DNA of 5,319 bases, taken from NCBI GenBank assembly GCA_963583595.1, contig CAUZWC010000230.1, positions 1 to 5,319 on the forward strand. Reading direction: 5' to 3'. The stretch comes from JABIRQ01 sp963583595. GTDB lineage: Bacteria; Pseudomonadota; Alphaproteobacteria; CADEGL01. The position numbers and the translations under genes were made by a program. The first letter of the stretch is position 1, and every line of letters starts with the position of its first letter. Under the pieces are notes generated by a model, which saw only the letters and a program-made list of their open reading frames with translations, was not told the origin of the DNA and searched no databases. Of this stretch, positions 4,633-5,319 are shown piece by piece.

Positions 4633-5313
4633 TTTGCCGAGGAAGAAGGTGGCCTGCCAGGCCTCGCGCAGCAGGACGCGCATGCGCGCGGGTTCGCGCC
4701 AGACCGCCCAGCGCAGCGAGAGCGTGGCCGATTTCGGACCGCAGCCGCTGCCGCATCCGCCGATGCCGGGGCGCAAGACCCCTTCCAACCGACCCGCGCG
4801 CACCAGGTTATGGGCCACGGCGCCGCCCGCGAGGCCGACGGCAAAGACCGCCGCCGCCTTGGCGAGGTCGAAACCCGGGCCGATGGCGGCGGCCGTCAGG
4901 ACGAACATTTCGGGATCCATCACCGGCGAGGCGCGCCAGAAGGCCATGACCGGGCCGAGCGGCATGCCTGCCGCCAGAAACGCGGCGATGATGGGCACCA
5001 CGCTGCAGGAACAGAAGGGCGAGAAGGCGCCGGCCGCGGCGGCGAGCAGGATCATGGTCGTTGCTGAACGGTTGGAGATCGCCGCGATCGCCTGGTCTGC
5101 TCCAGCCGCCCGCAGCCAACCGGCCAGGAGCACCGAGGCCGCGAGGAAGGGCGCGAGCCAGAGGAAGGCATCCGCGACGAAGATGAGGCTGTCCAAGGCC
5201 TGTCCCGGCCAGAAGATGGCGAGCACCAGAAAGAAGAGAGCGACCGAGGCCAGCACCGGATTGATCCGGCGCAAGCCGCGCAGACGGGGCATGGGCAAGG
5301 ACAGGAAGATCAT
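4630..5313 (-). CDS. Permease, DUF318/ArsP-like, N-terminal part ending at an amber codon
   Basis: This 227-residue integral membrane protein matches the first two thirds of the PF03773-type permeases (ArsP_1, formerly DUF318). Hydrophobic helices lie around residues 19-37, 45-65, 84-117 and 133-160. The hallmark FSPFCSCSVVP (C101, C103) is followed by GMPLGPVMAFWRASPVMDPEM. Some relatives export trivalent organoarsenicals through such cysteines; substrate here is unknown. A soluble loop has the extra cysteine cluster GGCGSGCG (C187, C191). The frame stops at TAG 4630-4632, right after FFLGK, but resumes unchanged with LLLAF and the rest of the family domain. The start at 5313 is the leftmost ATG available, only 6 bases from the window edge. 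No upstream stop or ribosome site can be checked, so the true start may lie outside. The protein as written lacks its last helices and is probably not functional unless the stop is read through or is an error. Confidence 0.75.
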   Translation of the reverse strand: MIFLSLPMPRLRGLRRINPVLASVALFFLVLAIFWPGQALDSLIFVADAFLWLAPFLAASVLLAGWLRAAGADQAIAAISNRSATTMILLAAAAGAFSPFCSCSVVPIIAAFLAAGMPLGPVMAFWRASPVMDPEMFVLTAAAIGPGFDLAKAAAVFAVGLAGGAVAHNLVRAGRLEGVLRPGIGGCGSGCGPKSATLSLRWAVWREPARMRVLLREAWQATFFLGK

Positions 5314-5319
5314 TGAAAA

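Noticed and set aside
4133..4756. Minus-strand frames containing GGRIRTCDHGIKT or AGFEPAITGSKPDA-type sequence
   Set aside because: These are the classic false proteins produced by translating the complement of a tRNA gene, here tRNA-Gln at 4202-4275, and they also overlap the permease.

Overview
The window is high-GC DNA (the first 180 bases count to about 62% G+C, and the gene cores look richer still). It reads as an alphaproteobacterial chromosome segment. The clues are the PodJ-like GxxxxxW helical motif, the style of the Gmd and ParB proteins, a tRNA-Gln(UUG) with an encoded CCA, and strong GC-driven antisense reading frames. A Rhodospirillales-type source is my guess only. No phage, insertion-sequence, CRISPR or plasmid signature is visible.

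Layout. (1) 1-181, minus: the 5' end of a gene running off the left edge. Its first 60 codons carry one copy of a short helical motif (AA..xG[LV][SP][LI]xxW[IL]xxxI). (2) 182-326: a 145-base spacer with a TATAAT box for that gene, two inverted repeats and a 9-base match to half of a parS site. (3) 327-1919, minus: a 530-residue ParB/Spo0J-family protein. A complete ParB core sits behind a roughly 265-residue N-terminal extension that holds four copies of the same motif. (4) 1920-2137: a divergent intergenic region with a perfect 15-base palindrome in the parB leader and a nested hairpin before gmd. (5) 2138-4154, plus: gmd and fcl, overlapping by 8 bases, the complete two-enzyme route from GDP-mannose to GDP-L-fucose. 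(6) 4202-4275, plus: tRNA-Gln(UUG), with a plausible promoter just upstream. (7) 4303-5313, minus: a CSC-motif membrane permease (DUF318/ArsP-like) split by a single in-frame TAG; both halves are otherwise intact.

How the genes work together. gmd and fcl form one functional unit supplying GDP-fucose for surface polysaccharide, although no glycosyltransferase lies in the window. The ParB-like gene and its left neighbour share the unusual motif even at the DNA level. This suggests a linked pair using one interaction module, possibly for polar localisation or chromosome organisation. No parA is present, so the ParB may be a second, specialised paralogue. The permease is independent. The points most worth a second look are the motif-repeat ParB with its neighbour, and the amber codon in the permease.
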